From positions 182,741-234,332 of the forward strand of contig CAJTMR010000002.1 of the NCBI GenBank assembly GCA_910577325.1: a stretch of 51,592 bases of DNA, given 5' to 3'. This stretch comes from an uncultured Parabacteroides sp. GTDB taxonomy: Bacteria > Bacteroidota > Bacteroidia > Bacteroidales > Tannerellaceae. The translations under genes and the position numbers were made by a program. The stretch's first letter is position 1; the number at the start of each line of letters is the position of its first letter. The notes below the pieces were generated by a model. The model searched no databases, was not told the origin of the DNA, and worked only from the letters and a program-made list of their open reading frames with translations. Below, piece after piece: positions 40,044 through 49,947 of the stretch.

Positions 40044-41405
40044 TTATTCTCTACCGCCTCCCAAAGCTTGATAGAGGTTTATCACGCTTTGTATCTCGGT
40101 GAACCGGTTAGCCGTTTGCGACAACTGTGCGCTCAATAAGGATTGGCGGGCGGTCAGCACTTCCAGATAAGTACTTGTACCGTGTTCCATCAGCAACGAT
40201 GTGCTTTCCAATGCCTTTCCCAAGGATTGGATTTGCTTTTCGAACAGGACGGTTTTTGCTTTGCTTGTCTGGCAGGCAGACAAGGCGTCGTTGACTTCGC
40301 TGCCGGCGTTCAGCAAAGCTTGCTGGAAGGCCAGGCTTGCTTCTTCCTGTTGCGCTTTGGCAATGCGGTATTGGGCCATGATCTGTCCTCTGTTGAACAA
40401 CGGCTGTGTGAGCGAGCCGATGGCCGATGCCAGGAATTTACCCGGGTTGACGATCATGCTCCCTGCTGAGTTGGTCCATCCTGCACTTCCGCTCAGTACG
40501 ATGGATGGATAGAATGCTGCTCGAGCTTGGTTGGTTGCGTAGAATGCCTGTTCCAGCGAACGTTCGGCGGCACGCACATCGGGACGGTTCGACAACATTT
40601 GCATCGGTATGCCGACTGCCACATCTTCCGGGAACTGCTGTTCGGACAGTTTTCCTCGTTCGTAGCGGCGCGGGGTTTCTGCGAGCAACAAGGCAAGGCT
40701 GTTTTCGACTTGGTTGATCTGTTCTTTTAAATCGAGAATGGCAGTCTGCACGCTGTAGTAAGCCGCTTCCATTTGGGAAGTGGCTGCTTCGTTGGCTAAC
40801 CCGGCATCCATCAAGGCGCGGGTAGAAGCCACTGTCTCTTTCCAGGATTCTTCTGTCTGTTGGGAGATGGCCAATTGTTCGTCCAGCATTAATAATGTAT
40901 AGTATACGTTGGCGATCCCGGCTATCAGTTGCGTTCGCACGGCTTGCTGGTAGTCCTTGCTTTGGGCATACAGCGCTTTGGCCTGTTGTTTGGCATTGCG
41001 CAGACGCCCGAAAATGTCCAATTCCCAACTGGCCGTGACAGGCAGCGTGTATGTCTTAGTCGCTTTTCCTCCGTCGAAACTGCTGATCGTTCCTTGTGGG
41101 GAAAGTGCGAATGCAGGTAGAAAGGCGAGTTTCGCCGACATTAGCGCCGCTTCCGCTTCCTCGATCTTCAGTTGGGCGGATCGGAGATCGGTGTTGTTTT
41201 GTAACCCTTGTTCGATAAGGGATTGTAACTGCGGGTCCGTAAAAAGTTCCCGCCAGTCTACATTGCCGAAGTTGGTCGTATCATCGATTGCGACCTCTTC
41301 TCCGTACAGGTTGTCCGGAGTCGTCTCGGCCGGTTGATATTTGGTGTATATGCCGCAACTACTCAATAGGGCGGTTGCGGTTGTCAATACGATTGTTTTC
41401 TTCAT
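40044..41405 (-). CDS. RND efflux outer-membrane factor (OprM/NodT-type lipoprotein)
   Basis: A 453-residue TolC-like outer-membrane channel subunit. Lipoprotein signal ends LLSSC (Cys16). Two repeats of the OEP domain are visible: QGLQNNTDLRSAQLKIEEAEA in the first half and RPDVRAAERSLEQAFYATNQ with YPSIVLSGSAGW in the second, as in NodT-family proteins; MEHGTSTYLEVLTARQSLL is typical near the end. It is the last gene of an operon with adaptor and RND pump; only 3 bp separate it from the pump gene. Confidence 0.95.
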   Translation of the reverse strand: MKKTIVLTTATALLSSCGIYTKYQPAETTPDNLYGEEVAIDDTTNFGNVDWRELFTDPQLQSLIEQGLQNNTDLRSAQLKIEEAEAALMSAKLAFLPAFALSPQGTISSFDGGKATKTYTLPVTASWELDIFGRLRNAKQQAKALYAQSKDYQQAVRTQLIAGIANVYYTLLMLDEQLAISQQTEESWKETVASTRALMDAGLANEAATSQMEAAYYSVQTAILDLKEQINQVENSLALLLAETPRRYERGKLSEQQFPEDVAVGIPMQMLSNRPDVRAAERSLEQAFYATNQARAAFYPSIVLSGSAGWTNSAGSMIVNPGKFLASAIGSLTQPLFNRGQIMAQYRIAKAQQEEASLAFQQALLNAGSEVNDALSACQTSKAKTVLFEKQIQSLGKALESTSLLMEHGTSTYLEVLTARQSLLSAQLSQTANRFTEIQSVINLYQALGGGRE

Positions 41406-41408
41406 ACT

Positions 41409-44400
41409 TTATTTATTTTCATTGTTTAGACCGTCACGTTCGATTTGGCTTTTTTGCTTTTCCAACGCGACTTGCATATCGGTTTCAACTTCCATCGGCG
41501 GACGGATTTTTTCTTGCATGTATTCGAAAATGATGTAGAATACCGGCACGACGAACAGCAATGCCAGTGTCCCGACTGCCATACCGCCGACAACACCTGT
41601 TCCTAATGAACTGTTACCGTTGGCTCCGGCTCCGGATGCGAACATCAGCGGAAGCATACCGAAGATCATCGTAAGTACGGTCATCAAAATCGGACGTAAA
41701 CGGGCTTGTGCAGCCGAATAGGCCGATTCGACGATCCCCATCCCTTTACGACGGCGTTCGATGGCGAACTCGGTGATCAAAATCGCAGTCTTGGCCAAAA
41801 GTCCGATCAACATGATTACACCAGTCTGCAAGTAAATGTTATTTTCCAATCCGAACAGTTTGGCGAACAGGAACGAGCCCATCAATCCGAACGGGACGGA
41901 CAGGATAACAGCCCAGGGTACAAGGAAACTTTCGTACAGGCAAGCCAGAATCAAGTAGATAAGCAAGATACAGACCGCATAGATAAAGAGGGTTTGAGCG
42001 CCTCCGGTATTGGCCTCTTCACGTGCCATGCCGCCATACTCGTACCCGTATCCTGTCGGTAGCATCTGGGCGGCCACTTCTTCGATGGCCTGCTGCACTT
42101 CACCGGTGGAATATCCCGGTGCTGGGTTCACATTGACCGTGATACAACTGAAGAGGTTGAAACGGTTGGCTACTTCAGGTCCGAGTACCCGCTTGAGGGT
42201 TACGAACTGGCTGATCGGAGCCATTTCCGTCCCGTTGCGGACGAACATATTGTTCAGGGCTTGTTCGTCAAGACGATATTCCGGTGAGGCTTGCGACATC
42301 ACACGGTATACTTTTCCGAATTGGTTATAGTTGGAAACGTATGCGCCACCGCAATAACTACCCAATACATCGAGAACCGTCGAAGGCGAGATACCGGCCC
42401 GTTTACATTTGGCTGCGTCCACGTCGACTGATATTTGCGGGAAGTTCATGGCATAAGAAGTGTAAGCCATTGCCACTTCGGGACGTTGGTTCAATGCTCC
42501 GATATATTGCATGGCGTTGCCGTAGAATGTGTTCATATCTCCGCCTGTACGGTCTTGCAGGTTCAACTCGATGGAGTTTCCTAAGCCGTAACCCGGAATC
42601 ATACCTGGCTGGAAGCAGAATATCTGCGCCTCTTTGATTTGGGCGAATTGTGCGTTCAGGCGGGCAACCACTGCATCGGACACATGTTCGGCCCCTTTTC
42701 TTTCATTCCAGTTTTTCAAACGGATAATTGCCATACCGTAGGAAGTACCCTGACCTGCCAGGAAACCGTAACCGGCGACACGGGAGTAATGTTCTATTTC
42801 CGGCGTGTTTTTCAGGATGTTCTCTACTTTGTCCAGTACTTTGCCTGTTTCTTCAAGCGTACTCCCCGGAGCAATGGCCACATTTGCCATAATGGTTCCC
42901 TGGTCTTCTTGCGGGACGAGACCTGTCTTCGTGTTGCTGATGAGCCATCCCAACAAAATAATGGCTGCAATCATTCCGGCCCATACCATCCAACGGTGAT
43001 GGATGAAGAACATGACGCCTTTCTTGTATTTGCCCAACACGGCGTTGAAAGAGGCATTGTAGGCGGCACGTACACGGCCGTTAATACTTTTGGCACTTTT
43101 GTTTCCATCGCTTGGGCGCATTATCATGGCACACAGGGCAGGGCAGAGTGTTAATGCACAGATCATGGAAAGGCCTACGGAGGTCGCCATCGTCACGCCG
43201 AATTGCGTGTAAAAGATACCGGAAGTGCCGCCCATGAAAGTTACCGGTACGAACACGGCCATAAACACGCAGGTACAGGAGATGACGGCCATCGTCACGT
43301 CGCCCATCGCATCTTTCGTTGCTTGGTAGGACGAGGTGTAACCCGCATCGAATTTTGCTTGTACGGCTTCCACTACCACGATCGCGTCGTCTACCACCGT
43401 ACCGATGGCAAGTACCAAGGCAAACAGGGTCAGGATGTTGATCGTGAATCCGGCGGCAGTCAGGCAGGCGAATGTACCGATCAGCGACACGATGATCGAA
43501 ATAGACGGAATCAACGTACTCTTGAAATCCTGCAAGAAGAAATACACCACGAGGATAACGAGCAGGATCGCCACGATCAGCGTTTCCACTACATTATATA
43601 TAGAGGCAAAGAGGAAGTCGTTGGAGCTCATCATCGTGATGAATTCTGTTCCAGCCGGTAATTCTTCTTTCATTTTTTCCAGCTCGGCGGCAATGCGTTC
43701 GTTTACTTCCGTAGCATTGGAGCCGGCTACTTGGTAGATCATGAAAGTGACGGCCGGCTTGCCGTCCATCTGGCTGTCGAAACCGTAGCTTAATGTTCCT
43801 AATTCGACTTTGGCTACGTCTTTCAGGCGCAAGACGGAACCATCTTCCTGGGCACGTACGACGATATTCTGGAATTCTTCCACGCTTTTCAGGCGTCCAC
43901 GATATTTCATGGTGTACTGGAACACGTTTTTCGAATTTTCTCCTAACGAACCGGTCGGAGCCTCGATGTTCTGTTCGCCTAATACGGATGTCACGTCCGA
44001 AGGAATCAATCCGTATTGGGCCATTCGTTCGGGATTTAACCAGATACGCATGCTATAGGTATCACCCAACTCCATTACGTCGCCTACGCCTTCAATACGT
44101 TTGATACGTGGGACGACGTTGATGTCGAGGTAGTTTCCAAGGAATGTTTTGTCATATCGTCCATCGGAACTGACAAGTGCGTCGATCTGTAAAAAACTGG
44201 TCTGTCGTTTTTGAGTGCTGACTCCTATGCGGGTTACTTCGGCGGGCAATAAGCCTTGTGCTTTCGTTACGCGATTTTGTACGTTGACAGCTGCCATATC
44301 GGGGTTTGTCCCTTGTTTGAAATAGACCTCAATCGTGGCCGAACCTGCATTGGTTGCCGTGGAAGTCATGTACATCATGTTTTCCACACCGTTGATACTC

Positions 44401-44603
44401 TCTTCCAGTGGCATGATGACACTGTTCATTACTGCATTGGCATCCGCCCCTGTATAATTGGCTGATACATGGACCGTCGGAGGTGCAATATCAGGATATT
44501 GCTCTACCGGCAAGGTAAAGAGCGAGATTAATCCGATCGCCAAAATAAGAATGGAGATGGAGATGGCCATAACAGGCCGTTTGATAAATATGTTTCCTTT
44601 CAT
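41409..44603 (-). CDS. RND multidrug efflux permease (HAE1/AcrB family)
   Basis: A 1064-residue inner-membrane proton antiporter of the AcrB type. It starts GNIFIKRPVMAISISILILA, contains the first large periplasmic loop with VEQYPDIAPPTVHVSA, and the proton-relay aspartates in LVLAIGTVVDDAIVVVEAV. The second half repeats the plan, ending with VPVFYIIFEYMQEKI. Twelve membrane segments fit. An alternative start at 44618 overlaps the adaptor stop (ATGA) and would add five residues; I prefer 44603, where AAAGGA lies 6 nt upstream. The substrate is unknown. No TetR-type regulator is adjacent. Confidence 0.95.
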   Translation of the reverse strand: MKGNIFIKRPVMAISISILILAIGLISLFTLPVEQYPDIAPPTVHVSANYTGADANAVMNSVIMPLEESINGVENMMYMTSTATNAGSATIEVYFKQGTNPDMAAVNVQNRVTKAQGLLPAEVTRIGVSTQKRQTSFLQIDALVSSDGRYDKTFLGNYLDINVVPRIKRIEGVGDVMELGDTYSMRIWLNPERMAQYGLIPSDVTSVLGEQNIEAPTGSLGENSKNVFQYTMKYRGRLKSVEEFQNIVVRAQEDGSVLRLKDVAKVELGTLSYGFDSQMDGKPAVTFMIYQVAGSNATEVNERIAAELEKMKEELPAGTEFITMMSSNDFLFASIYNVVETLIVAILLVILVVYFFLQDFKSTLIPSISIIVSLIGTFACLTAAGFTINILTLFALVLAIGTVVDDAIVVVEAVQAKFDAGYTSSYQATKDAMGDVTMAVISCTCVFMAVFVPVTFMGGTSGIFYTQFGVTMATSVGLSMICALTLCPALCAMIMRPSDGNKSAKSINGRVRAAYNASFNAVLGKYKKGVMFFIHHRWMVWAGMIAAIILLGWLISNTKTGLVPQEDQGTIMANVAIAPGSTLEETGKVLDKVENILKNTPEIEHYSRVAGYGFLAGQGTSYGMAIIRLKNWNERKGAEHVSDAVVARLNAQFAQIKEAQIFCFQPGMIPGYGLGNSIELNLQDRTGGDMNTFYGNAMQYIGALNQRPEVAMAYTSYAMNFPQISVDVDAAKCKRAGISPSTVLDVLGSYCGGAYVSNYNQFGKVYRVMSQASPEYRLDEQALNNMFVRNGTEMAPISQFVTLKRVLGPEVANRFNLFSCITVNVNPAPGYSTGEVQQAIEEVAAQMLPTGYGYEYGGMAREEANTGGAQTLFIYAVCILLIYLILACLYESFLVPWAVILSVPFGLMGSFLFAKLFGLENNIYLQTGVIMLIGLLAKTAILITEFAIERRRKGMGIVESAYSAAQARLRPILMTVLTMIFGMLPLMFASGAGANGNSSLGTGVVGGMAVGTLALLFVVPVFYIIFEYMQEKIRPPMEVETDMQVALEKQKSQIERDGLNNENK

Positions 44604-44614
44604 ACTTTGTCCTT

Positions 44615-45721
44615 TCATTTAACTTGCGTTCCTTCACGTACTAACCCGGCGCCTCCGGATACGATCTCTTCACCTACTTTCAATCCGTCAAGTACGATGT
44701 ATTCGCGACCGTCGTTGAGTTCGGCGACGGTAATCAATGTGGAAACAGCTTTTCCGTCCACTACTTTATAGACAAGCGTTTTGTCTTGCAAACGTACTGT
44801 TGCACCTTGAGGAATAACGATACAGTTTTTGTAGGTCTGCGGTATGAGCACGTTACCGGATGCTCCGCTATGAAGCAGGCGGGATTCGTTGGGGAATACG
44901 GCGCGCACGCCGACTGTGCCGGTTTTCCGGTCAATCACTCCGCTGATCGATTCGATCTTTCCTTTTTGTTCGTAAATAGACTGGTCATTTAGTTTTAACG
45001 ATACTTCCGGCATGTTTTCCAATGCTTCGTCCATATTTTTGTACTGGCGACTCATGGCCAGCAACTGATTTTCGGTCATGGAGAAGTAAACATACATGTT
45101 CGAATTGTCAGAAACCGTTGTCAATGGTTGAGGGATACTGGCACTAACCAAGGCTCCAGAGCGGTAGGGCAGCATGCCGACAACTCCGTCGGACGGGCTT
45201 TTCACTTCCGTATAAGACAGGTTGTTGCGGGCGTTCAGTTCCTGGGCTTCCGCCTGTGCCAATTGCGCTTTGGCGGTCAGATAATTATTTTCACTTGTTT
45301 TCAGGTTAAAAGCCGAAACTACCTTTTTGGCAAACAGTTCTTTAGTGCTGTTGTAGTTCAGTTCGGCGGTAGCTAAAGCTGCTTTTGCCACTTCCACATT
45401 TGCTTGGGCTGTCTTCAATGCAGCCTTGTAAGGGACTTGGTCTATGACAAAAAGTAATTGTCCTTTCCGGACAACCTGTCCTTCCGTTACACAGAGCCGT
45501 TCGATAGTCCCTGATACTTGCGGATAAATATCTATATCCTGACGGCCGCGGATCGTGGCCGAATAAGGGGTTGTCAGCTCTTTGTCTGCCGTAGAAACTT
45601 TCATCGTCGCGTAAGATGCTTTCATCTGCGCATCCGGTGCATGTTTGCAGGATGCCATCCACATTGTCGTACAGCCGATAACTGCCATCAGCCGTATCCA
45701 TTTTGCATTTGCTCTTGTCAT
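44615..45721 (-). CDS. RND efflux periplasmic adaptor (AcrA/MexA family lipoprotein)
   Basis: A 368-residue membrane-fusion protein linking the pump to the outer-membrane channel. A lipoprotein signal ends WMASC. The biotinyl-lipoyl-like domain and alpha hairpin are visible: RGRQDIDIYPQVSGTIERL, GQVVRKGQLLFVIDQVPY, then the long helical region with AQANVEVAKAALATAELNY. The beta-barrel part has SGASGNVLIPQTYKN and the C-terminal LKVGEEIVSGG. First gene of the three-gene operon, with a promoter element 27-34 bp upstream. Confidence 0.95.
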   Translation of the reverse strand: MTRANAKWIRLMAVIGCTTMWMASCKHAPDAQMKASYATMKVSTADKELTTPYSATIRGRQDIDIYPQVSGTIERLCVTEGQVVRKGQLLFVIDQVPYKAALKTAQANVEVAKAALATAELNYNSTKELFAKKVVSAFNLKTSENNYLTAKAQLAQAEAQELNARNNLSYTEVKSPSDGVVGMLPYRSGALVSASIPQPLTTVSDNSNMYVYFSMTENQLLAMSRQYKNMDEALENMPEVSLKLNDQSIYEQKGKIESISGVIDRKTGTVGVRAVFPNESRLLHSGASGNVLIPQTYKNCIVIPQGATVRLQDKTLVYKVVDGKAVSTLITVAELNDGREYIVLDGLKVGEEIVSGGAGLVREGTQVK

Positions 45722-45747
45722 ATTCGTTGTATTCTTTAAAAACGACG

Positions 45748-45755
45748 CAAATGTA
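45748..45755 (-). promoter_or_regulatory. -7 promoter element of the RND efflux operon
   Basis: On the minus strand this reads TACATTTG (TAnnTTTG), 27 bp upstream of the adaptor ATG. The remaining 45756-45953 gap is AT-rich with a G-run segment near 45899-45923; I see no gene there. Confidence 0.6.
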
Positions 45756-45953
45756 CCTTAATAAAGAACGCTATTATTTGTCCGAATGTCGATATAAATC
45801 TTCCATATTGATACTGTATAGATATTTTAAGAAAAGAAAAATTGAAAAAAACAAATAACTATAACTTATTGTTATGTAGTGTGTAAAATGAATATTCAGG
45901 GGGGAGGTTCGGTTAATGGGGGGTTGTTGATTCACGAAGAAAAAAGAGTATGT

Positions 45954-46000
45954 CTAAACATCCTTGTCCTTCGCATTTGACGCGAGACAAGGATGTTTAG
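45954..46000 (-). terminator. Terminator of the alkaline phosphatase operon
   Basis: A perfect 15-bp stem (CTAAACATCCTTGTC at 45954-45968 with 45986-46000) with a 17-nt loop and, on the minus strand, a T-rich run shortly after. It lies 15 bp beyond the phosphatase stop codon. Confidence 0.8.
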
Positions 46001-46015
46001 GTACACTGTCGTTTT

Positions 46016-47710
46016 TTATTGCAGATATTCTACGAGTTTGGTCGGCAGGTAGAATGTATTGTTTTTGTCTACATATACGATTACCGAATTCAGGCGGATT
46101 TCTTCCTGGCCTTTTTTGCCGATTGTCACGATGTTGCTGAACGGTACGATATTGATTTGTTTCTTCTTGTTCTTTACAACCAATGAAGGAGAACCTTTTT
46201 CGTCTTTTGCCGGAACGATTTCACATTTGAAATCTTTGAATACTTCCGTGTGAGGAGCAAAGTTGCCGGCTGTCAGTTCTTCCAGCGTGTCGTGTGTCAT
46301 GCCGAACAGGGCACAGAGATAATGGTTCAATTCAATATTCGTGTGCATGCCGGTCGGCAGGCTTGCATGATCAGGATGGTAAGCTGCGAGGAATACATCT
46401 TCGCCTGTGTGTCCGCCGGTTGTGAAACCGAAACAAGTGCGGGATGTCAGCAATTGAGACATGAAAGAAGTAAGCGAGCTGCTATACAGGGAACCTTTGC
46501 CTTTGATCGAACGTTCGTTTTCCGGTATCGGGCTGTTCTTATAGTCTTTGCAGTGATTTAAAGCGTCCTGCTCTTCCGGGGTCAGTTCGAAACCGGCATA
46601 CGTGCGGAATACGTTTTGCACTTCGGATGCAGGAACACTGTTTATCTTCTTGGCGAAACCTTCGGCGGTCAATTTGCACAGGGAAAACTGGTGGAACAAC
46701 TGTTCTTTGCTCAGTTTGTCGTATCCTTTGCAGTCGCGACGGCCGATACTGATACCGCTGTTGCCGTGGTCAGGAACCATGATAACGGCAGTTTCGCCAT
46801 TTTGACGGGCAAATTCGAGAGCCGCACCGCAAGCACGGTCGTAAGCCAGAAAATCGGTTGCCATGCCGACCGGATCGTTTGCATGGGCGGCCCAGTCGAC
46901 TTTGCTGCCTTCCACCATAAGGAAGAAGCCGTTCGGGTTCTGTGATAACTTTTCGATCGCTTTGCGTGTCATCTCTTCCAAGGAAGGTTGCTGGGCCGGA
47001 TCGCGGTCGATATCGTAAGCCATTTCCCTGTCGCCGAACAAAGCCCACATATTGTTGCCTTTGTAATTGCGCATGCCATTGATGTCATTTTTGAAGACAC
47101 CGTATCCGTTACCTTTCAGATAGGCTTCGCTTTCTTCGGGTAACAGGCTGGTTCCACCGCCGATCACGACGTTCAGGTCGTTGTGGGCCATCTGTGGGGC
47201 GATCCATTCATATTTGCCACGGTTGTAGCTGTGGGCGGAACAGTCGGCCGGTGTCGCGTGTGTGAATTCACAGGTGAAAACCAGTCCGGTAGATTTGCCT
47301 TGTTTTATTTTGACCGCTTCCAAAACGGTTGTCAACGGCTGGAAAGCGCGTGCCGGGTCGGTCGGGTAAATGTCGTTGTCGCCGTCATTCTCCGGATAAG
47401 TGGAAACGTAACCTGTACGGCTGGGTTGCCCCGTCATGTAGCAGGAAGTCGTAGGTGCTGAATCGCCGATCGGGGCATTCGAAGAATGTGTACGAACCGT
47501 TCCGCAGAGATACGGGTCGATGTTCAATTTCGGTTTGTCGGGGTTCGTGTACCATTGTAGCCAACGTGCCATGGATACTGTGCCCAATGATGTTCCGTCC
47601 GGAATCAGAAGAATGACATTTTTCACCGGCTTTACGTTTTTTACGTCCTGAGCCTTTACCGGCATAAAGATAACAGCCAGTAACAGGAGAAGTGTAATTG
47701 TCTTTTTCAT
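46016..47710 (-). CDS. Exported alkaline phosphatase
   Basis: A 564-residue metal-dependent phosphomonoesterase. The signal peptide (MKKTITLLLLLAVIFMPVKA) sends it to the periplasm. The active-site strand KNVILLIPDGTSLGTVS carries the metal Asp, and the nucleophile region is IGDSAPTTSCYMTGQ; FLMVEGSKVDWAAHANDP, VIMVPDHGNSG and TGGHTGEDVFLAAY supply further metal ligands in the PhoA order. It is larger than E. coli PhoA (471 residues) because of an insertion around 330-420 and an extra C-terminal beta region (~480-560). The upstream M24 peptidase gene ends 11 bp before it, so they form one operon. No PHO-box-like sequence was recognised. Confidence 0.93.
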   Translation of the reverse strand: MKKTITLLLLLAVIFMPVKAQDVKNVKPVKNVILLIPDGTSLGTVSMARWLQWYTNPDKPKLNIDPYLCGTVRTHSSNAPIGDSAPTTSCYMTGQPSRTGYVSTYPENDGDNDIYPTDPARAFQPLTTVLEAVKIKQGKSTGLVFTCEFTHATPADCSAHSYNRGKYEWIAPQMAHNDLNVVIGGGTSLLPEESEAYLKGNGYGVFKNDINGMRNYKGNNMWALFGDREMAYDIDRDPAQQPSLEEMTRKAIEKLSQNPNGFFLMVEGSKVDWAAHANDPVGMATDFLAYDRACGAALEFARQNGETAVIMVPDHGNSGISIGRRDCKGYDKLSKEQLFHQFSLCKLTAEGFAKKINSVPASEVQNVFRTYAGFELTPEEQDALNHCKDYKNSPIPENERSIKGKGSLYSSSLTSFMSQLLTSRTCFGFTTGGHTGEDVFLAAYHPDHASLPTGMHTNIELNHYLCALFGMTHDTLEELTAGNFAPHTEVFKDFKCEIVPAKDEKGSPSLVVKNKKKQINIVPFSNIVTIGKKGQEEIRLNSVIVYVDKNNTFYLPTKLVEYLQ

Positions 47711-47721
47711 GTTCTTTTTAT

Positions 47722-48903
47722 TTATAGTTGTATGATTTCTTCTGCAAATTGCGTGATTTTCTCCAGTCCGGTTTCCGTAACCAGAAAACTGTTTTCGATG
47801 CCGACGGCACCTACACCCGGTATTACATATTTAGGTTCGAGTGCAAAAACCATGTTCGGCTCCAGAACCTCTTTCGAGCGGGGCGTAAGAACCGGAAGTT
47901 CGTTTATCTGGATACCGATACCGTGTCCTACGAATTTCGCTTGTTGCTTGGTTCCCATGAAATAAGTGCTGAGTTTCTGGTTCTCGGTGATTCTGGCGGC
48001 TATCTCATACAGTTCGGAACAGGAGGTTCCCGGTTTGGCGATGTTTTCGATTTCGCTTTCGATAAGAAGGGCGGTCTGATGTGCTCGGTAAGCAAGTTCA
48101 GTCAGGCGGCCTACGGAGAACACGCGTGTCATATCTGTCATATAAGCCGTATAGTTCCCCGCCATGTCTACCATAATGGCCGTACCTTCTTTCAGGACTG
48201 TCCCGTTCGCCCCTAACGGGCAGGATGCGTCGATACCGCCGCCACCCAAAGCGAAATCGAAGGGAGAGGGGACTTCGGCGTTTTCTCCTGCTAAAATACT
48301 TCCCATAAAAATATCCATGTAGGCACCGAATGCACGGAACAGTCCGATTGAACCGTTCTTGCGCATCCGCTTTTCTATTTCATACTGGAATTCGAGGTCT
48401 GTCATTCCGGGACGGAAACATTCCGGGATCTCGGCGTATGTCTTGGCGTGGCGGTTGGCCGAGATACGGAACATTTCGATTTCGTGTGGTGTCTTTATCC
48501 GGCGCAGTTCGCGCATTATGGCGGTTGCGTTTCCGGTCTCTTTCGGATTGAAGATCTTTTGCAGGCGTATATAATCATTGTACGTCAGTTCGTCGGCTTC
48601 GAGCAGAAGCTTTTCCGGCATTTTCAGTTCGTGGGATGCAAACAGTTCTACTATCTGTTCCGGTTTACGGATGTATTCCACATGTTCGCCGGTCAAACCA
48701 TTCGGACGTTTCACGAAGAACCAAGGAGCACCTTTCGCAGGAAGGTAGAAATAGCCATTATAGATACGTCCGGTTGTATAATATAGATTCACATCCACGG
48801 TAAGCAGACATCCGTCGGCATTTATTTTTTGCATTGCCTGCTGTATGCGATCCCATTTCAACTTGAGATCGTCGATCAATTCTTTTTGTATCATTTCCAA
48901 CAC
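47722..48903 (-). CDS. M24 family metallopeptidase (aminopeptidase P / prolidase-like)
   Basis: A 393-residue pita-bread-fold peptidase, cytoplasmic by lack of a signal peptide. The creatinase-like N-terminal domain covers ~1-150, and the M24 domain (~155-385) supplies the two-metal ligands: Asp residues in IMVDMAGNYTAYMTDMTR, His in FVGHGIGIQINELP, Glu in MVFALEPKYVIPG and Glu in VGIENSFLVTETG. Cleavage next to proline is the usual activity; I cannot separate Xaa-Pro aminopeptidase from prolidase. Starts at 48903 and 48894 are both possible. It leads the two-gene operon with the alkaline phosphatase. Confidence 0.9.
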   Translation of the reverse strand: MLEMIQKELIDDLKLKWDRIQQAMQKINADGCLLTVDVNLYYTTGRIYNGYFYLPAKGAPWFFVKRPNGLTGEHVEYIRKPEQIVELFASHELKMPEKLLLEADELTYNDYIRLQKIFNPKETGNATAIMRELRRIKTPHEIEMFRISANRHAKTYAEIPECFRPGMTDLEFQYEIEKRMRKNGSIGLFRAFGAYMDIFMGSILAGENAEVPSPFDFALGGGGIDASCPLGANGTVLKEGTAIMVDMAGNYTAYMTDMTRVFSVGRLTELAYRAHQTALLIESEIENIAKPGTSCSELYEIAARITENQKLSTYFMGTKQQAKFVGHGIGIQINELPVLTPRSKEVLEPNMVFALEPKYVIPGVGAVGIENSFLVTETGLEKITQFAEEIIQL

Positions 48904-48918
48904 TTAATTTTTCGGCAT

Positions 48919-48926
48919 CAAAGATA
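48919..48926 (-). promoter_or_regulatory. -7 promoter element of the peptidase - alkaline phosphatase operon
   Basis: On the minus strand this reads TATCTTTG (TAnnTTTG), 16 bp upstream of the ATG at 48903. Confidence 0.55.
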
Positions 48927-48976
48927 TTAAATTAAGCCGTGATTGGAATGATTTTATATTTAATTCTTGATTAAAT

Positions 48977-49945
48977 TTAGAATTGTTCGAGTACTTGTAT
49001 CCGCTTTTCGATAGGTGGATGAGTGGCGAAAAGTCCGCTTAGACCGTTCAGTGCATTTATGGCCTGTTTACCTGGATGCTGGATGAAAAGTTGGGCTATG
49101 TCTTCCCGGTTGACAGCTTCAATATCGGGATCGGCTGATATTTTTCGTAGAGCATTGGCGAGGGCAAGCGGATTTTTAGTCATCTCGGCAGCTCCGGCGT
49201 CGGCCAGATATTCCCTTTTGCGCGAGATTGCAAAACGCATCAGCATGGAGAAGAAATAACCGATAGCTGTAATGACCATTATTAAAACGATGATGATCGC
49301 GGTGTTGTTTTTTTCATCCCTTCTGTGCCCTATCGACGAGTAGTAAATGGAGCGCGAGGCCATTTGTGCGAGCATGGCAAAGATACCAACAAAGACAATT
49401 GATACGATCATCAGACGCACGTCCTTGTTGCGGATATGCGATAGTTCGTGTGCAACGACCGCTTCCAGTTCGGGATCGTCCAGTTTGTCGATAATCCCCC
49501 GCGAGAGGCTGATGGTGTAAGTTCTTTCGTTAATGCCGCTTGCAAAAGCGTTCAGCGAATCATCGTTGATGATATTGATTTTGGGCATTTTCATCCCTTG
49601 GCTTATGCACAAGTTTTCTACTAAGTTATATACTCTTTTGTTTTCTATTCTTGACAAAGGTTTGGAGCCGGTTGCCGAGTTGATGATGCTCGTATTGGCA
49701 AAATAGGCGATGATGAACCAGATGAGTACGCCGCCAAGTATGTATGGTGCTATTTGGAGGAACATTCCGGTAGAATATCCGAGCGGTTCGGCTTGTGTCA
49801 TGCCGTCATTGTTTATCACCAACAAGTGAAATAAGTAGCAGAACGCAAAGAGCAATCCGATTACCAAGCAGGGAAATAAGCAAAGCAGGAGCAGGGAACG
49901 GAAATTGTTCCTGCTCTGTTGGGTTTGTATGCCGACGTATTGCAT
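48977..49945 (-). CDS. M48 family membrane metalloprotease (HtpX-like)
   Basis: A 322-residue integral membrane zinc protease. Two N-terminal membrane segments (LLLLCLFPCLVIGLLFAFCY and a later IAPYILGGVLIWFIIAYFA) precede the catalytic motif AVVAHELSHIRNKD (zinc-binding HELSH near residue 168); further membrane segments follow, and the third zinc ligand Glu lies in RKREYLADAGAAEM. HtpX-type proteases help clear misfolded membrane proteins. It follows lemA after 2 bp; this LemA - M48 pairing is conserved in many bacteria. Confidence 0.93.
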   Translation of the reverse strand: MQYVGIQTQQSRNNFRSLLLLCLFPCLVIGLLFAFCYLFHLLVINNDGMTQAEPLGYSTGMFLQIAPYILGGVLIWFIIAYFANTSIINSATGSKPLSRIENKRVYNLVENLCISQGMKMPKINIINDDSLNAFASGINERTYTISLSRGIIDKLDDPELEAVVAHELSHIRNKDVRLMIVSIVFVGIFAMLAQMASRSIYYSSIGHRRDEKNNTAIIIVLIMVITAIGYFFSMLMRFAISRKREYLADAGAAEMTKNPLALANALRKISADPDIEAVNREDIAQLFIQHPGKQAINALNGLSGLFATHPPIEKRIQVLEQF

Positions 49946-49947
49946 CT

